In this document: in pieces, positions 22,201 to 34,789 of the stretch
Numbering within the stretch: the first letter of the stretch is position 1
How the letters are laid out: every line of letters starts with the position of its first letter
Assembly (NCBI GenBank): GCA_017562135.1
Contig: QEYB01001312.1
Location: forward strand, 372,001 to 436,000
DNA from: Dipylidium caninum
Taxonomy: Eukaryota > Platyhelminthes > Cestoda > Cyclophyllidea > Dipylidiidae
DNA length: 64,000 nucleotides
Direction: 5' to 3'
Made by a program: the position numbers and the translations under genes
Notes under the pieces: generated by a model
The model's database searches: none
What the model saw: the letters and a program-made list of their open reading frames with translations, nothing else
Told to the model about the DNA's origin: nothing

Positions 22201-25200
22201 CCAGACAGCCAGTCCCCGTAATTTGTAAGGTTGGTGTCGTAGACCGAGCCGACATCCACAGCGTAGACTGTCTTGGCGCCCAACGATGCCATGATGTCAG
22301 CTAGAGGACGGACGCAAAATCCGAGCGAGTGGAGTTTAGACGTGGCCAAAATGGGCAACATTAACAAATAACACGATGAGGGGGACGGAGGGGGAAGGGA
22401 AGCGGGGATAGGAAAGGGCGGAGTGCATTTAGGAAGCACCGCTGGCAGTCGGAGCAAGCGGTCAGAAGGGCCAGAACATTCACCCATCCGTCTGATCTAC
22501 GCAGTCAGTGGCAGGACGTAAAGCGCACAATTAGCAGGCAGGAGGCGTAACCCGGGCGCGGTTTGAGGATGGCGCACTTACGATGACCGCATTCGAGGTG
22601 TGATTAGCAGGGATCGCGATGTCGACATCACGTCAGTGGTCAACCGACCAGGGAGTCGAGAAGACGAATCGCCCCCTCATCGTGGCAGATGAGTGAAATC
22701 ACCGGGCCTCGGCCACCTCTGAATGGAGTGTAAGACTATCTCGGCTGGATTCAGTGCTGTTTCTCGTGAGGCTCTGAACACCTCCGACTGCCGCCCGCGT
22801 GCGGAGGCGCGGGGAGGCGATGCGCGCGACCGGCGCTGTGAGGGGCTCCGTCCCGACGAGTGCTCGTGGCGCTGCAAACGGGGCAGTGGGGAGGGACGAC
22901 GGCGCCGGGGAAGCAGTCATGCCAGAAGCATAGATGGCAGGCACCAAAAAAATCAGAAGCGCGAGCAGAGAGTGAGCCGCGACTTATTGGTGCGCTGGGG
23001 TTACCTCAAAGTTTATATGCGAAAAGATGCGGCAAAAAACGTGGAAGCGAGAAAGTGACTTCTTGTTAGATCGACGGCCTCCCCCCCTCTTCCCCCCTCC
23101 TCTACAGATGAGCAGAATGCGAAGAGTTAACCAGCCCTCGTTTGAATACTCGAAAGTACTTTCCACGGCGTGAGAGAGCATCGCGAAAGAATTAGCAATT
23201 GTGACAAGGTAGGCTCGAAATCCACTCGAGAACAGTGCAACCACCGCACCACGTCACCCGCTGAAGCAGAGGCCTTTTGGGGGACTTCTGTCTTGACACG
23301 TTGCTGCCTCAACCAAAGTCCAGGCTGTCTAATGTGCTCCGGCGCGTGGATGAGACGCGCAAGTGGGAAAGCGAGGTGGCCGCAGGGTGCTGGCGAAAAA
23401 ATCTCACTTTGCACACTATCAGCCTGCATAAGCCGAAGTTGTTAGTGCAATAATCCGGTAGAGTAAGGACAAAATTGGTGCGAAAGACACAGAGCACATC
23501 AAGTAATCTCGTAAAAAAGGGTGAGGCGATTGGTTGGGGAGAGCGAATGAGCAAGTGGAGGAGGAACAGGAGAGAAGACATGCGCGAAGTATGGCGAGGG
23601 GAGGATGGATGAGCGAAGGGAACGAGCGCAGGAGGGGGAAATAACGACTCACCGGGCACGTTGTTGGTATAGCCCCCATCAAGGAGGTAGCTGCCATCCA
23701 CCGGGTCGCATAGCGGCGGCATGTAGCCTGACAGCGACATGCTGGCTCGCACGTAGCGCCAAAGGGAACCTGCTCGCATACGAGGATGCAGCAGAGAGGA
23801 AGGATACAGGGATGCGGCGGGAGAGAGATTGCGCGAATCAGGGAGGGGAAAAACGAAACACGCTCAGATTGAGAGGCAGCGTGCAAGCCGCGGCCACAGA
23901 AAAAGGACTTTGTACCGGCCCCCCACCCCCGCCCCCCCCAGTCACACGCCCAGCTAAATGTGAAATACCCATGTCTGACGGGACCCGAGCCGACCCAGGA
24001 AGAGGAAGAAGAAGGAAGAGGAGGGGGGAAGGGGAGAGGAGAGAGAGGGGAGGTCAAGAGGGGGCAGAGGCTACCTGGGAGGATATTGACGAAGACCCCG
24101 TCGATGAGATGGTGGCCATCACAGGGATCGCAGAGGGGCGGCAGGAGCAGAGGGTAGGTCATGCTCGAGCGTACATATCGCCACAGCCAGCCTTTCGTAC
24201 ACATTAAAAAGGCGGTTATTCTAAGGTCAACATACAAGGCCTCAGTGAGGGAGGTCACCGCAGTCAGCCCACTGCTGCAAGAGGCAGACGGGTCCCAACT
24301 GGAGCACTGGCCGAAGGAGTTGCTGCATCAGGGGCACAAACAACTGCAGCGCATATCTGCATGGGCCAGCCAAAACGCAGTGCCACAGCATTTAAACAAT
24401 CAAGTAGCGTGAGCTTTTCGAAGACAAAGGTCGGTCTGCTAACGCCAATCTGAGTAGCGGTTAATGCCAAGGCTACAGCTACAGCACTCCTGCTGATCCG
24501 CCCACAAACAAATGGAGAAGGAACCGCGTTGAAGCCTCGTGGCCAGCAGTAAAGCTCTGGAATAGGCGCGGGACTAGGGAGGCGGGGAAAGGAACAACCC
24601 CCCCCCTCGCCGGCGCGTGGACTTTAATTCGCTCGGGGCCTCGGAAGACGACTTATTAAAGCGCCGCCGAACGCCGTCTCCTGCCACAAAAACGGACCGA
24701 GGAGTTGTAAGAACTCCGGATGGGTCTGTCCTCGCGTTTATTCAACTATTCAAACTCCTGCATTTGAGTAGCTTAGAGGTCAATGATATTTTCAAAAGAA
24801 GGAATCTAACTTGAAAAATGAGCGCTCAAAATTTAACTAAATGAATGCTGTCGCTGGTACCGACGCAGGAATAATTTAAAGACGGTGTGAGGCAAGGAAG
24901 AAGGGCGAATATGAGGAATAAAAAGGTGTTTGACATGGGTCCTTAAACTAATTTGTCCTGCCATGTTGCTGAAGTCAGGCCGGGTTGGCAATGATGCTCC
25001 CCTCTCTTCCTCTTCCCATCTCAAGAATGCGACACTTCTTAGTGGTAAAGATGCACCTCTGGTGCTTTCCCAGTAGGAGACAAAGTACGTGTGGAGAAGA
25101 CTCACCGCTGGTGTGGACCCTCATCTTACAGTTGCTAATATCAGTGGTAACACAGAAATAGGGCAGCCACAGATCCTCAATCTGCCGGTCCTTGAAGGTG

Positions 25201-28200
25201 GCCTCAATGTGGGCATTGAACTCGTAGCCTGGAGAGAGGGAAATTCACTCGGTTAGACGCGTATACGGCGGGGAGGAGGAGAGAGAGGGAGAAGAGCCTC
25301 AAGTCACCGGAGAAGAGGGAGACGGTGGGGTAGGTGATGTCACGCAGTTTGGGCCAGATGGACTTGAAGACGAGAGCAAAGTCGCGGGAGCGTTGGGAGA
25401 GCTGCACCACCCGCGTCTCCTCGGCCCACATCGCCCCGATTAGCGCGCCGATGCTCGTCCCACCGACCATGTCAATTGGGATTCCGGCCTCCTGCGAGGG
25501 GGAGCAGACACCACCACGTCAAGAAGCGCAACCGCGCATGCTCCACGATAATAACATTGACCACCCAAGTGAGCGGTGATGCACAGTTGGTCAAAAAGAC
25601 CACTTCCACTCAGTGACTTAGCCTTTGGCATATTCCGCTTTACGTTTCTACTCACAAAAAAGCAAGAAAGAGGGAATTTTTAGCCAAAATGGGGTGTCCT
25701 ACGAAGAAGAGTAATTTCGGTAACGCGAACGAGAAAAGAAGAATGTAGCAGCAGAGGAAATGCCACCAAAATGCCGTCGCAGACCGAGGCGATGACAGCA
25801 AGACTATCAGTCACTAGAAGAGAAGGGCGGTGAGCTTAAGCAGAATTGAGGGCGTGTCGAGACCGACAAGGCAGAAGAATACAGTTGATGTGAAAAATAC
25901 CCTATGCGAGGAGAGAAAATATTATTACCACCGCCGTGTGATTTGTTAGACCTTCAAAGTGCGACACAGGAGAAATGGGACGGGGCAGAGTCGAGACGGT
26001 GAGGAGGAGGGACGGGGGGAAGAGCTGCGCCACGCTGCCACAAGCACGCGCGTTTGCATGAGAGGTGGGAAATGGCGCCAAAGCTGGACAGTCAGGGTAG
26101 AGAAGGGCAAAGTGGCCAGACAATCTCGTTTGGCCACTGGACCCCCAATTACTCACCCATAGATAGGAAAAGTTGTCGATAAAAAAAATACACATAATTT
26201 GTTTCTCCGCCCTCTGGCAACACGAAGTATTCGAGGCGAGACTGCGTTGAATACATCCGACAGCCATGTCAGTCGCTCTGCTCTTGCGTCATTGAGTGAG
26301 AAGGCGCAGATCCAATCGGCGACTCGAGGGGGGGGGGGCGCCAGTCAGTCTGGCGGGGAGGGAAGCCAGTTGATTTTTCGCCGAGAATTGTGCTCGTGGC
26401 ACAGGACCAGTCTGCTAGTTCAATTAACCCCCTCAGTCACACAAACCGACAAAACGTTTCACACAGCGAAATGGTGAGAGAGTTGAGGCGCGTCTAACAC
26501 CAGGTGGTATGGAAGTGAAAGGGATGGAGACCTTCTGTGCAGACGCTTTTGGAATCACGGATCTGCCTTAACAACGGTAGAATGAAATCGTGGTAATTCC
26601 TTAGCCGGGACTAGGCTCATCGGCACTCACAAAGGAAGGACTAACAACAATAAGACGGGCGTTTTTTCAAGCGCTTAGAGAAGTCAGATCGTCTGAGGGA
26701 TGGAGAGCACAGGTGGGGCTGCCGAAGACATGCACCGAGGAACGGGTCACGGGAGGTGAGTCTCATGAAAGGTGGGTTTTGGGTCAAGGTTTTTGCCTCT
26801 TCCACCCACCTGACTCCGGCTCTACGGTTTCCTACAATCTGGTCGACTATGGAGACGACTTCTAATTTGCGCACAAAATGGATGATGAGACATACCTGCA
26901 GAACACGAATAACCCCGACGTGGGCACCGCCTTTCGCGCCGCCGCCGCCAAGCACCAGCCCAACCGCCTGTCCGGTGAGATATCGGGCCAGGCGCGACAT
27001 ATCCGAATGCGGATTCGGTTCCTCCAAGAGGAAAACCTGACTATAAAAAGAAATCAGGTTCTTTGTTGTCGGGTTCAGCGCACGAGGTGGACAACGGATG
27101 TGGTAATGTTGCGTGACCCAGGGTCTGGCATTGAGCCAGGCTGCGGTGCGCTTTGCCGGCGGATACTCAGTGTCCAGAGGGTAGAGGAGGACGAGGATCT
27201 TCGTCACCTTGGTAGTGAGGCCACTCATCGCCTGTTCAATGGGGGAGAGCTTCGTGGGGTCGGACGCCGAGGCAAGGGCGAGGAGGACAACACAGTCGGC
27301 TTGGCGCAAACAGCGGCGGGTCCACGCAGAGGAGGGACTCCGATGGCTGTCGGCGATGTAGAATACCATTCGGTGGAGGTCCTCCTGATGGCTAAGCCAT
27401 GAACAGAGGCGATAGTCGTTGATGGACTCCAGAGCGTTCTCACCGAGGCGCTTTTTCACTATTTCTGTGGTGTATGAATGAATTGAAATAAAAACCGATT
27501 GACGATAAAGGAAAGCGGGTATATTGGAGGTTATTTGTAAAAGTTATGACGCAGCGATCGGTCAACCCATGATAAAAAATAAGATGAAAATGGGTCATCC
27601 AACAGAAAAACCCACTCCCACCCCCACCCCCCCGCCTAAGAGACAGATCAACAAACGGCTCCCCTCCACTTTACCGACTGGTCTGCATAAGAAGAAGGCG
27701 CCAAGTAGATGAGACTGTTGCCCGAAGGCGCTCCAACCACCCACCCTCTGAATGCAGCATTCAGAGACCTGCTAATCGTTGTCACCCCAAAGACTTTGTA
27801 GAACGAAGAATTCATTAAGAAATGATTCGTGGTCATAGTAACGCTAAAAAGTTGTGGATTGGGCAAAATTGACTCAAGACTTCCCGGTTCAATGTCGTCA
27901 GAATGGGATCAACGAAGAGCAAAGGTGACGACAGTAGATAGGAATCGGGTGTATGGAGAAGAAGAAGAAGAAGAAGAAAGACAAGAATATATAACATCCT
28001 GCGTGCATGATTTTAACTTGCCACATGGGCACATGGATGCATCAAGACCCAGAAAAGGCAAGAAGCTGGTGCACACTGATGGCTAATTGGAGACTGGGAA
28101 AGGGGAGAGCCACTGGACTAGAATTCCTTTCATTAACTATTTTCCACCATGGCGCAGACGGCCTGGCCACGTTCATTTCGCGCCATGACAGTTTAAGAGG

Positions 28201-31200
28201 CATCTTAGGTTGTCGGGACATGAAGGGGAAAAGTAATGAAATCAAGTTTTCGTGGTGACAGAAGTTAAAGTACGAGAAAAGGAAGGAAGCCGGGGGCGAG
28301 GAAAAGGGTCTGGGGGAGGCCTATTGCCTTACGCCACTTAGCTCGTTACCACGGCGACGGAGATCGTAATGCGGCGGCACTGGTGACGCATAAGCGCGGA
28401 GCAATCTGCAATTGCGAACTTACTAAAGAAAGATGGAATTCGTCACACACACACACATACACACACACAATTGTGAAGCATTTACTTCAGTGTTGGTGGC
28501 GAGGCACACTTGAAAGCGAGACCGCGTGAGTCAGCAAAGCATCGACGCAGGAGAAGTGGGTCCAACGACCCGCCGACTGCCTGCCTGCAGGCCCCAAGCA
28601 ATGTGAGAACTAGTGATCCGCCCCGAACGAGGAGGTGGCTAACATGGACCACACGAATGCGAGCAAAATGCATGCCTTCAGTGCGGCTTTACGCCAGTGA
28701 GTGGATTACGGCCAAGAATGAGGGGAAGAAGTGCTCACAAGGACATAAAAGCGTGGTGTGTGTGTGTGTGGGTGTGGAGAAACGATGCCGATAAGAGTGA
28801 CATGGCATGAAGCACTCAGGACGAGAGGTGCGCACAATGATTGAGTTAGCGGTCGTATTTGGCCATCCCACGCAACCGTGCTCTGGCCTAACAGCATTGC
28901 CACCCAACATCGACGCAAAGGACTCCACGAGGGAGGCCGGATAATTGGATGCAAAATAACGTGGTGCAGACGCGATGGGCCTCAGCTTAGGACCATTGTA
29001 GCACTGAGAGGATCTCCATAGAAAACAAATGTCAAGCAGGGGTCACACTTTGACAAAGTGACGGAGTTGTGGGTGAGAGGAAAATAGCATTGCGACGGTT
29101 AAGAGAAGTCCAAAAGTTGGAGAAGTTAATTTACATACCGGAAGTCAATCTGACCGAGGGGCCAAAGACCGACACAGCATGCTGTAACTCCAGCGTGAAG
29201 GCTTCTGTGTCAACGTCTGGGGAGGCGGGAAGAATGGCGATGGCGCGGAGGTTGGTCATAGTGCCTCCACTGCCGGCGGCGTTGAGCTGCGACTGGTGCA
29301 GAGTGCCGGCCCCGCCGGCGCCTGCGCTCGGGCCGGCGGTAAAGGGGACGAAGGAGGAGGAGGGGGGGCCACCCTCCAAGATGCCACAAGTGGTGGGCTG
29401 CATCAGTCGGTCAGAGAGGAGTTGAATGAACCGACTAACGGGATGTGGGGTGAGGCGCTTGAGCCAATTCAGCAATATCGAGGGCATTTTCACCACCTCT
29501 GAGTCGCTGCAAAAGCCAACCACATATTTGCCTTTAGAAAAAGTTGGCTAATCGAAAGTGGACGGAAAGTGGCTCCAGCGTCCCCTCAAATAAAAGAGAG
29601 GAGAGTCACAAATGTGACACACAGTGACGAGTCAACTTGTGTTTGCCTAGGGCGTGACGCGACCTATCGGGCTATAGGACATGCGAGCTCTTGAGGGAGA
29701 GACTTAAAAATTCGCTCACAGAAGCATCAAGTGTTGCCTTGCGCGAAGCCCTAAAAACAAGAGCAAAGACCCCGGCAGCAGCAACGCTGTGGGGCGAGGA
29801 CCATCTTTGGCCAAAGCAGCCTTATTTTACCACGGGACCTCAACAGATGAGGAGACGGCTAAATGTGGACCTCAACTGCGCCTCAGGGCATTTTGCTCGA
29901 CATGAAGGTGAAAAGCTGGGCGGCAAGTCAAACAAACAAAGCGCGGATATGGAAACAATTGTAGTCTCTGAGGGCATACGGCAAGACAAGACAACAGTCC
30001 TCAGTAGTGCAACCGCGGGTATAAAGGGCCGGCGTGTGAAAGCAAAGTCAGCTTACCGAATAGCCAGCACCGTGTTCATACGAGGCTTGGCGCTGGTGAC
30101 CTCCACGTAGCCTAGAAAGGCGCCACGACCGGATTCAGCGATCACTGTGCGCTTGCCGTCGGGGTTGGTGTGAACTTCTCGGAAACGACCGTTCAGCACA
30201 ACGTAAACGTAGTTTGAGTCGTCGCCCTGCCTTGAAAGAGAAGAAAGAGGAGAGTGATTGGCCAACCCGTACACAGAGTCAGCTCGGAGGTGTGTGGGGT
30301 GGTAGACACTAAGACTGCAGGGGAAGGTCAAACGAGTGGCAAAGTGCAAAATCGCACCTCATAGTTGGCCGGTTTACGGACAGGGTGTTTTTAAACTACA
30401 AATGGGGCGACGTGACAAGTAGACACGCAAAAGGGTAGCAAGTCCACCATTTTTTGCGAGAGCTACTTGAAGGCACCGTCTAGTGTGTGCTCGTTAAAGA
30501 GATTTCTCAAGTAAGAGACGGGGATGTCAATTGAAACCACTCCAATCTTAACTGATGGTCAACGAAAAACAAGAATCTTTAGTCGTTGCAAACCAGGTAA
30601 AGCATTTAATCAAAAAAGTAAGGTAAGTAACTTCTACTCATGGAACATCACACAAACAATCTCACTCTTCAACGGTCCAGAAGCGTCAGAGTCAGACCAA
30701 GGACAAAAGTGTGTTGGATATCCAAGCAATGCAAACATCCCACCAGGCACAACTGACCAACAATATGCGAGGTAGAATAAGAAAGAAAAAGCATACTTAT
30801 AGAGCGCTTTGCCCGCATCCACACCGTGCCACTCGATGGCGAAGTCGGCTTGCCGTAGAAGATGCGACAGTCGCAAATTCACTAGGTTAGCGGCGTTGAT
30901 GAGGACTTGCGGGTAGGAGCGCACTAGTCGGAAGAAGTCGTCTCTGGGCAGCACCGCCACCTGCGAGTCAACTCGGGCCTTTACGTTGCAATTGTTCGCC
31001 TCCCCCGTGATGACACCCATCAAACCGACCAACTCGCCGGGCATGCAGCGCAGCACGGACACTGGTTTGGTCACCCCCTGTCACCAACAAATGCAAAAGG
31101 CGGCTCCTCACACTTTGCTCCTGCCATCCTCCCAACACTCACTCAGGCAACGGGACTGTCGGTTCACACTGTCGCCCCCCTCTGCCTCGTTAGAGAATAT

Positions 31201-34200
31201 CCTTACTGCCAGATCAATCTGGCGTGCGCTTCACGACTGCGGGTTAGTGTGGCGCCATTTGGTAGATGAAACATTAACTCACGGCATTTTCAGCATGTCC
31301 TATCACTTAAATATAAGGGCAGTTGAGAGGCGAGAACTACCCAACTGCTTTACCCTAGGACGCAGAAGACATCTTCAGCCTTCACACCGTGAAGTAAGCT
31401 TCACTCTTCACCTCCTTGACAGAAACCACACTGCGCACCAGATAACACAGTGAACAAGCAGGTGACGACTGACTTCAGTGTGTCACGCAGTGAGCAGCGA
31501 CAGGGGAGTAGAGCAAAAAGTGGATGGTTAAAATAGTGTTGTCATGACGGAAGTGCGGTTTGGATCTTGGCGACGCTGGGTCGGAAAGACGTTGTATCAT
31601 GGATTTAAGAAGTTACCACAGAAGGGGTGAACAACCACAGTTGAGGCACTCAGTACAGCAAATGGCTCAAATGCAGGTAGCAACATTATCAATGGGAAAC
31701 TGAAAAAACCTCCAAAAGCGAGCCAAAGAGGTAGCCAGAGAGGGTCTCTGGGCATTAATGAAGGACCTGAAAACTCCATCAATAAAAAATTGAGACGAAG
31801 GACCAAAAGTACAAAATACAGAAACATAGTGAAAAGAAAGTTTGGCGATTATCAGGGCATTTGAGAGAGTAAAATGGCAAAAAATCAGACGATTCACAGT
31901 GTCAAATTACTTAAACATTTCGGAAATTAACAATGCATTTGAATGAAAAGCAGGCTATCAAAATAACAGGGGATTTCTCGGATTGACGGAGCTGAAAACA
32001 TGACCAGAATGTCTCTTGCCTCTTTTAAAGCAAATACAACTTGGTGAATAAGTGACTGAGCGGCGAGGAAATATAAAACAAGCTCCAATACGCATTAATA
32101 ATGAGATACCAACGTACCGGTCTGGCAACCGTGGAGAGCTGAGTGACCACAAATTTCCCCGAGAGAATATAGTAGAGCACTGGTTGAAGTTCCATTTCCT
32201 TGCAAATTACCTCACCTGCGTTGACATTCATCACGGTGATCATGCCCTCTTCGAAGGCCGCAGCCCCCTCCGAGATGCCGAAGAGGCGTGCAATGTCCTC
32301 CTGCGCTGCATGCAACAGGGCCGCATGCGTTTTGTCGGCCACCGCGATAGAAGGAGGTGTAGTACAGCCTTGTACACTGTCCACTACCTCGCCGAGTTCA
32401 AGGAGCTTTGAGACGGATGAGGTGGAGACGATGGAACCCATCTCATCCAGACTTCCTGATCCTGCGGCTATTCCTGAACCCGTGTTTTTCGTGGCAGCAG
32501 AGGAGGTCGTTTTCGAAGTTAATTGTCGTGGTGGAACAAGGTGTTCGGCTGTGGCCGACCCCGCAGGCATCGAGCTCGCCGCCATTTGCTTGCTTCGTTT
32601 GTGTGGATGAGCTGTTATGGGTCAGAGGGAGACTTTTAATTATGAGCAAGAAAGCAATACAAATTTACTACCATCAAATATTAACCTAATGCCGTCAGTG
32701 ATATCCCGAAAGCGAGAGTATGGAATTACAAAAAATAATCTCATAAACAAGAACTAGTTAAAGAATTGGCGGATTAAACTCTCAAGTTAATCCCTAGAGT
32801 GGAGCCAAGATATTAAAATAATATCAAAGACTGCTAATACCACTACGTGATATCAAAGCATCATGGCATGACGTAGAAAATGAAATAGCAGCTTCATTTA
32901 ATGAAAATGACAGGGCCTGCCTGATGCAGTTGCTGAACTGTAAAAGTGCTGGTACCTAACGTGATGACTGATAGAGACGCATACTGATAGCACAAAATTC
33001 ATAAAATCGAGTGACAAAGTGCATGTTAGTCAGGACAGCCAAACAGATTAAAAGTAAGGCATTAACCGCGCACATCGAGCGCAAATGTTAAAATATTTAT
33101 AGCTATTTGGTAACGTGGACAGAATAGATCATTCGATTGAACTAATGTTTTCATACTAAAAGCGCAGTTCACCGCGATTTAAGATTGTAAATAACGCTCA
33201 GAAGTGCAAGGCCAAAAGATGCATACATTTTAGTATATTGGTGTGTGTCAACAAAAGTACACACTATGAAAAAAAATAAAACATATTCTCAACGTGATAA
33301 ATGAAAAAATCCATTAGAAAAATCGAAAATAAGGAGAACTATACTTACATTTATCATTGGACGCATTACCGTCCGTCTCGCTGAGAGTTCTCAAGAGTGA
33401 CTGTACAGCTGAGTCCTTAAGGAATGTTTGTGGCTCCTAATAAAAAAAGGCATATGATGTCAACAAAATACCTTCATCAGAGAATAGAATAACTCAAAAC
33501 ACAGTACCTGAGAGAAAAGCTCCTTATCGAGACCAAAGAAGTTGTGCAAAGCAGCGAACGTGACGCGATGAAGACGGATAATTATCATTTGCGCGAGTCT
33601 AAGGTTCGCTGGTGGACAGTCACGGCAAACTTTGATCAGATCAGAGATCTTGAGACAAAGAACCTTGCAGTGAGTCACTGCAACCGCCTCAATATCTTGA
33701 TACCTGGATTTCCGGTTGTTCATCGCATCCACTATTGATAGAAGGCTGTATGGGTTTCCTCCCGTTGTTACTTCGTGTATTACCGTTGTAAAACCATCCT
33801 GAATAAAAGACATTGTGTTAAAAGCAGAAATAAAACTGAATGAGTGAAAGAAGAGAATGTACCTTGTCGGTAACTTTTAGATCCAAACGCCCACTTTTAA
33901 CGACATATATCTTATCCTCCGGATCTCCATCACGGAAAAGATGACTCCCAGAATGCAAATCGATAGTACTGATAACGTTAGAAAGGCCCTGTACAACTTC
34001 ACGGCCCAGATAAGAGAGAATCCTAACGTGGTTTACCATCAGCTTCAATTCCTCGGGCATATCATCGGACTCAACCTCGGATTCCGGTTCAAAGAAGGAC
34101 TCAGGAAGGTTGCGCTGTTTTAACAGGGGATTCCGACCTTCAGGATCACCGCTGAAAAGCCTATAACCCGTATGCCCGATAAAGTAAGAAGAGACAACCT

Positions 34201-34707
34201 TTTGACATAACCAATAACAAGTTTCCGGTGTTCTTCGCGGGACTTGGTAGCAATGGCATTAAAGTTACGGCTGAGTCGGATAGCGTAATAGCGGATTTTA
34301 TCTCGGTTTCGGAAACGAAAACGGGGAACTTTGTTTTGGCGACGGAAAGGTACTGTCATTGAAGGATGTTAATGGTAAGGACAGCATACCTTTATGTCTC
34401 AAACGCACCCCCAACTTCCAAATGATTGTGACAATCAAAAACAAACCGACAAGCAAAACAAGGGAGGACGACTAACAAGTGTTTTTATGAAATTGATTAC
34501 GTACTATTAACTTGAAGGTTAAAATCGGGGAAATATCGATGTCAACTGCAGAACGTCGCCCAACAAAGGGTAAAAACACTCAGCATCGCCTAAACAATCG
34601 TCTTCTAAAATTTTCACTCCATCACTAGCAACTTCATCAGGAACGAAAAGTAACATAAAATAGAAAATCAGAGGCATAACACCTATGCTCCTGTTCATGC
34701 TTTCCAT
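18234..34707 (-). CDS. PNPLA6: Neuropathy target esterase / Swiss cheese phospholipase (PNPLA6/7)
   Basis: ER-membrane lysophospholipase/phospholipase B that deacylates phosphatidylcholine. Exons from the 5' end: 34707-34555 (tentative), 34471-34390, 34352-34199, 34151-33863, 33798-33508, 33436-33349, 32611-32118, 31077-30797, 30230-30057, 29506-29139, 27464-26896, 25491-25308, 25228-25106, then 24191-24075 or 23769-23653, 22300-22149, 21587-21435, 20498-20232, and probably 19208-18234. All listed phases agree; total about 1640 residues with one alternative exon. Order: signal-like start, membrane helix [17 protein letters not shown], basic FRFRNRDK, three cyclic-nucleotide-binding-like domains ([45 protein letters not shown]), then the patatin domain: [15 protein letters not shown] oxyanion loop, nucleophile Ser in GGTSIG, Asp in DGG or DGV. 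PNPLA6 and PNPLA7 cannot be told apart; invertebrates usually have one copy. Confidence 0.94.
20918..20967. repeat. 25-bp tandem duplication in an NTE intron
   Basis: Two identical, directly adjacent copies of a 25-bp unit beginning tcagctaaggg, inside the intron 20499-21434. Confidence 0.9.
23653..23769 (-). CDS. PNPLA6: NTE catalytic-Asp exon, copy B (canonical)
   Basis: 117 bp, phase 1 at both ends, acceptor gagcag and donor gtgagt. It encodes 39 residues with [25 protein letters not shown] and [11 protein letters not shown]. The sequence follows the NTE consensus, including the DGG motif whose Asp forms the dyad with the Ser of GGTSIG. It joins in frame to the exons at 25106-25228 and 22149-22300. 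It lies 305 bp downstream of the alternative copy. Confidence 0.93.
24075..24191 (-). CDS. PNPLA6: NTE catalytic-Asp exon, copy A (variant duplicate)
   Basis: Also 117 bp with the same phase-1 ends, so it can replace copy B exactly. It encodes [25 protein letters not shown] and [11 protein letters not shown], about 22 of 39 residues identical to copy B. The Asp is kept, but the DGG glycine is Val and the SGY turn is replaced by PLL. Splice sites (acgaaag acceptor, gtagcc donor) are usable but weaker than those of copy B. No stop or frameshift is present, which argues for function. Including both copies would also keep the frame but would duplicate part of the active site. Confidence 0.88.
27465..29138. 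other. NTE intron, 1674 bp
   Basis: Separates the third cyclic-nucleotide-binding region and linker from the start of the patatin-domain exons. A short GAA run (about 27957-27977) and a CA microsatellite are inside; no exon or transposon protein was recognised. Confidence 0.8.
28446..28470. repeat. (CA)n microsatellite in an NTE intron
   Basis: A CA run of about 25 bp with one TA interruption. Confidence 0.9.
31078..32117. other. NTE intron, 1040 bp
   Basis: AT-rich, phase 0, between the exon ending TVARP and the one starting GVTKPVSVL. Nothing recognisable inside. Confidence 0.75.
32612..33348. other. NTE intron, 737 bp
   Basis: AT-rich intron between the exon ending at 33349 (donor gtaagt) and the one starting at 32611. 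No exon or repeat was recognised. Confidence 0.75.
34555..34707 (-). CDS. Candidate first coding exon of the NTE gene
   Basis: The frame starts with two nearby Met codons (MESMNRSIG), then the hydrophobic stretch [14 protein letters not shown], then an acidic, two-Cys segment. Splicing phase 0 at 34555 (donor gttctg, weak) to the exon at 34471 places that segment before the clear membrane helix. The result is signal peptide, short lumenal part, membrane helix, cytosolic basic region. This fits the known topology of NTE, which has a lumenal N-terminus and one membrane helix. The donor is poor, so the exact end is uncertain. Confidence 0.5.
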
Positions 34708-34789
34708 CGAGGCGCGCAGAGTTAAGCGAGCTTAAACAACTTTATGTAAAAATTTAAGGGTATCATGACATATAAAATAAAACACTCAC

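Noticed and set aside
26640..26895. Frame continuing past the NTE exon ending at 26896
   Set aside because: It is past a good gtatgt donor; the next exon at 25491 continues the patatin domain ([15 protein letters not shown]) in phase.
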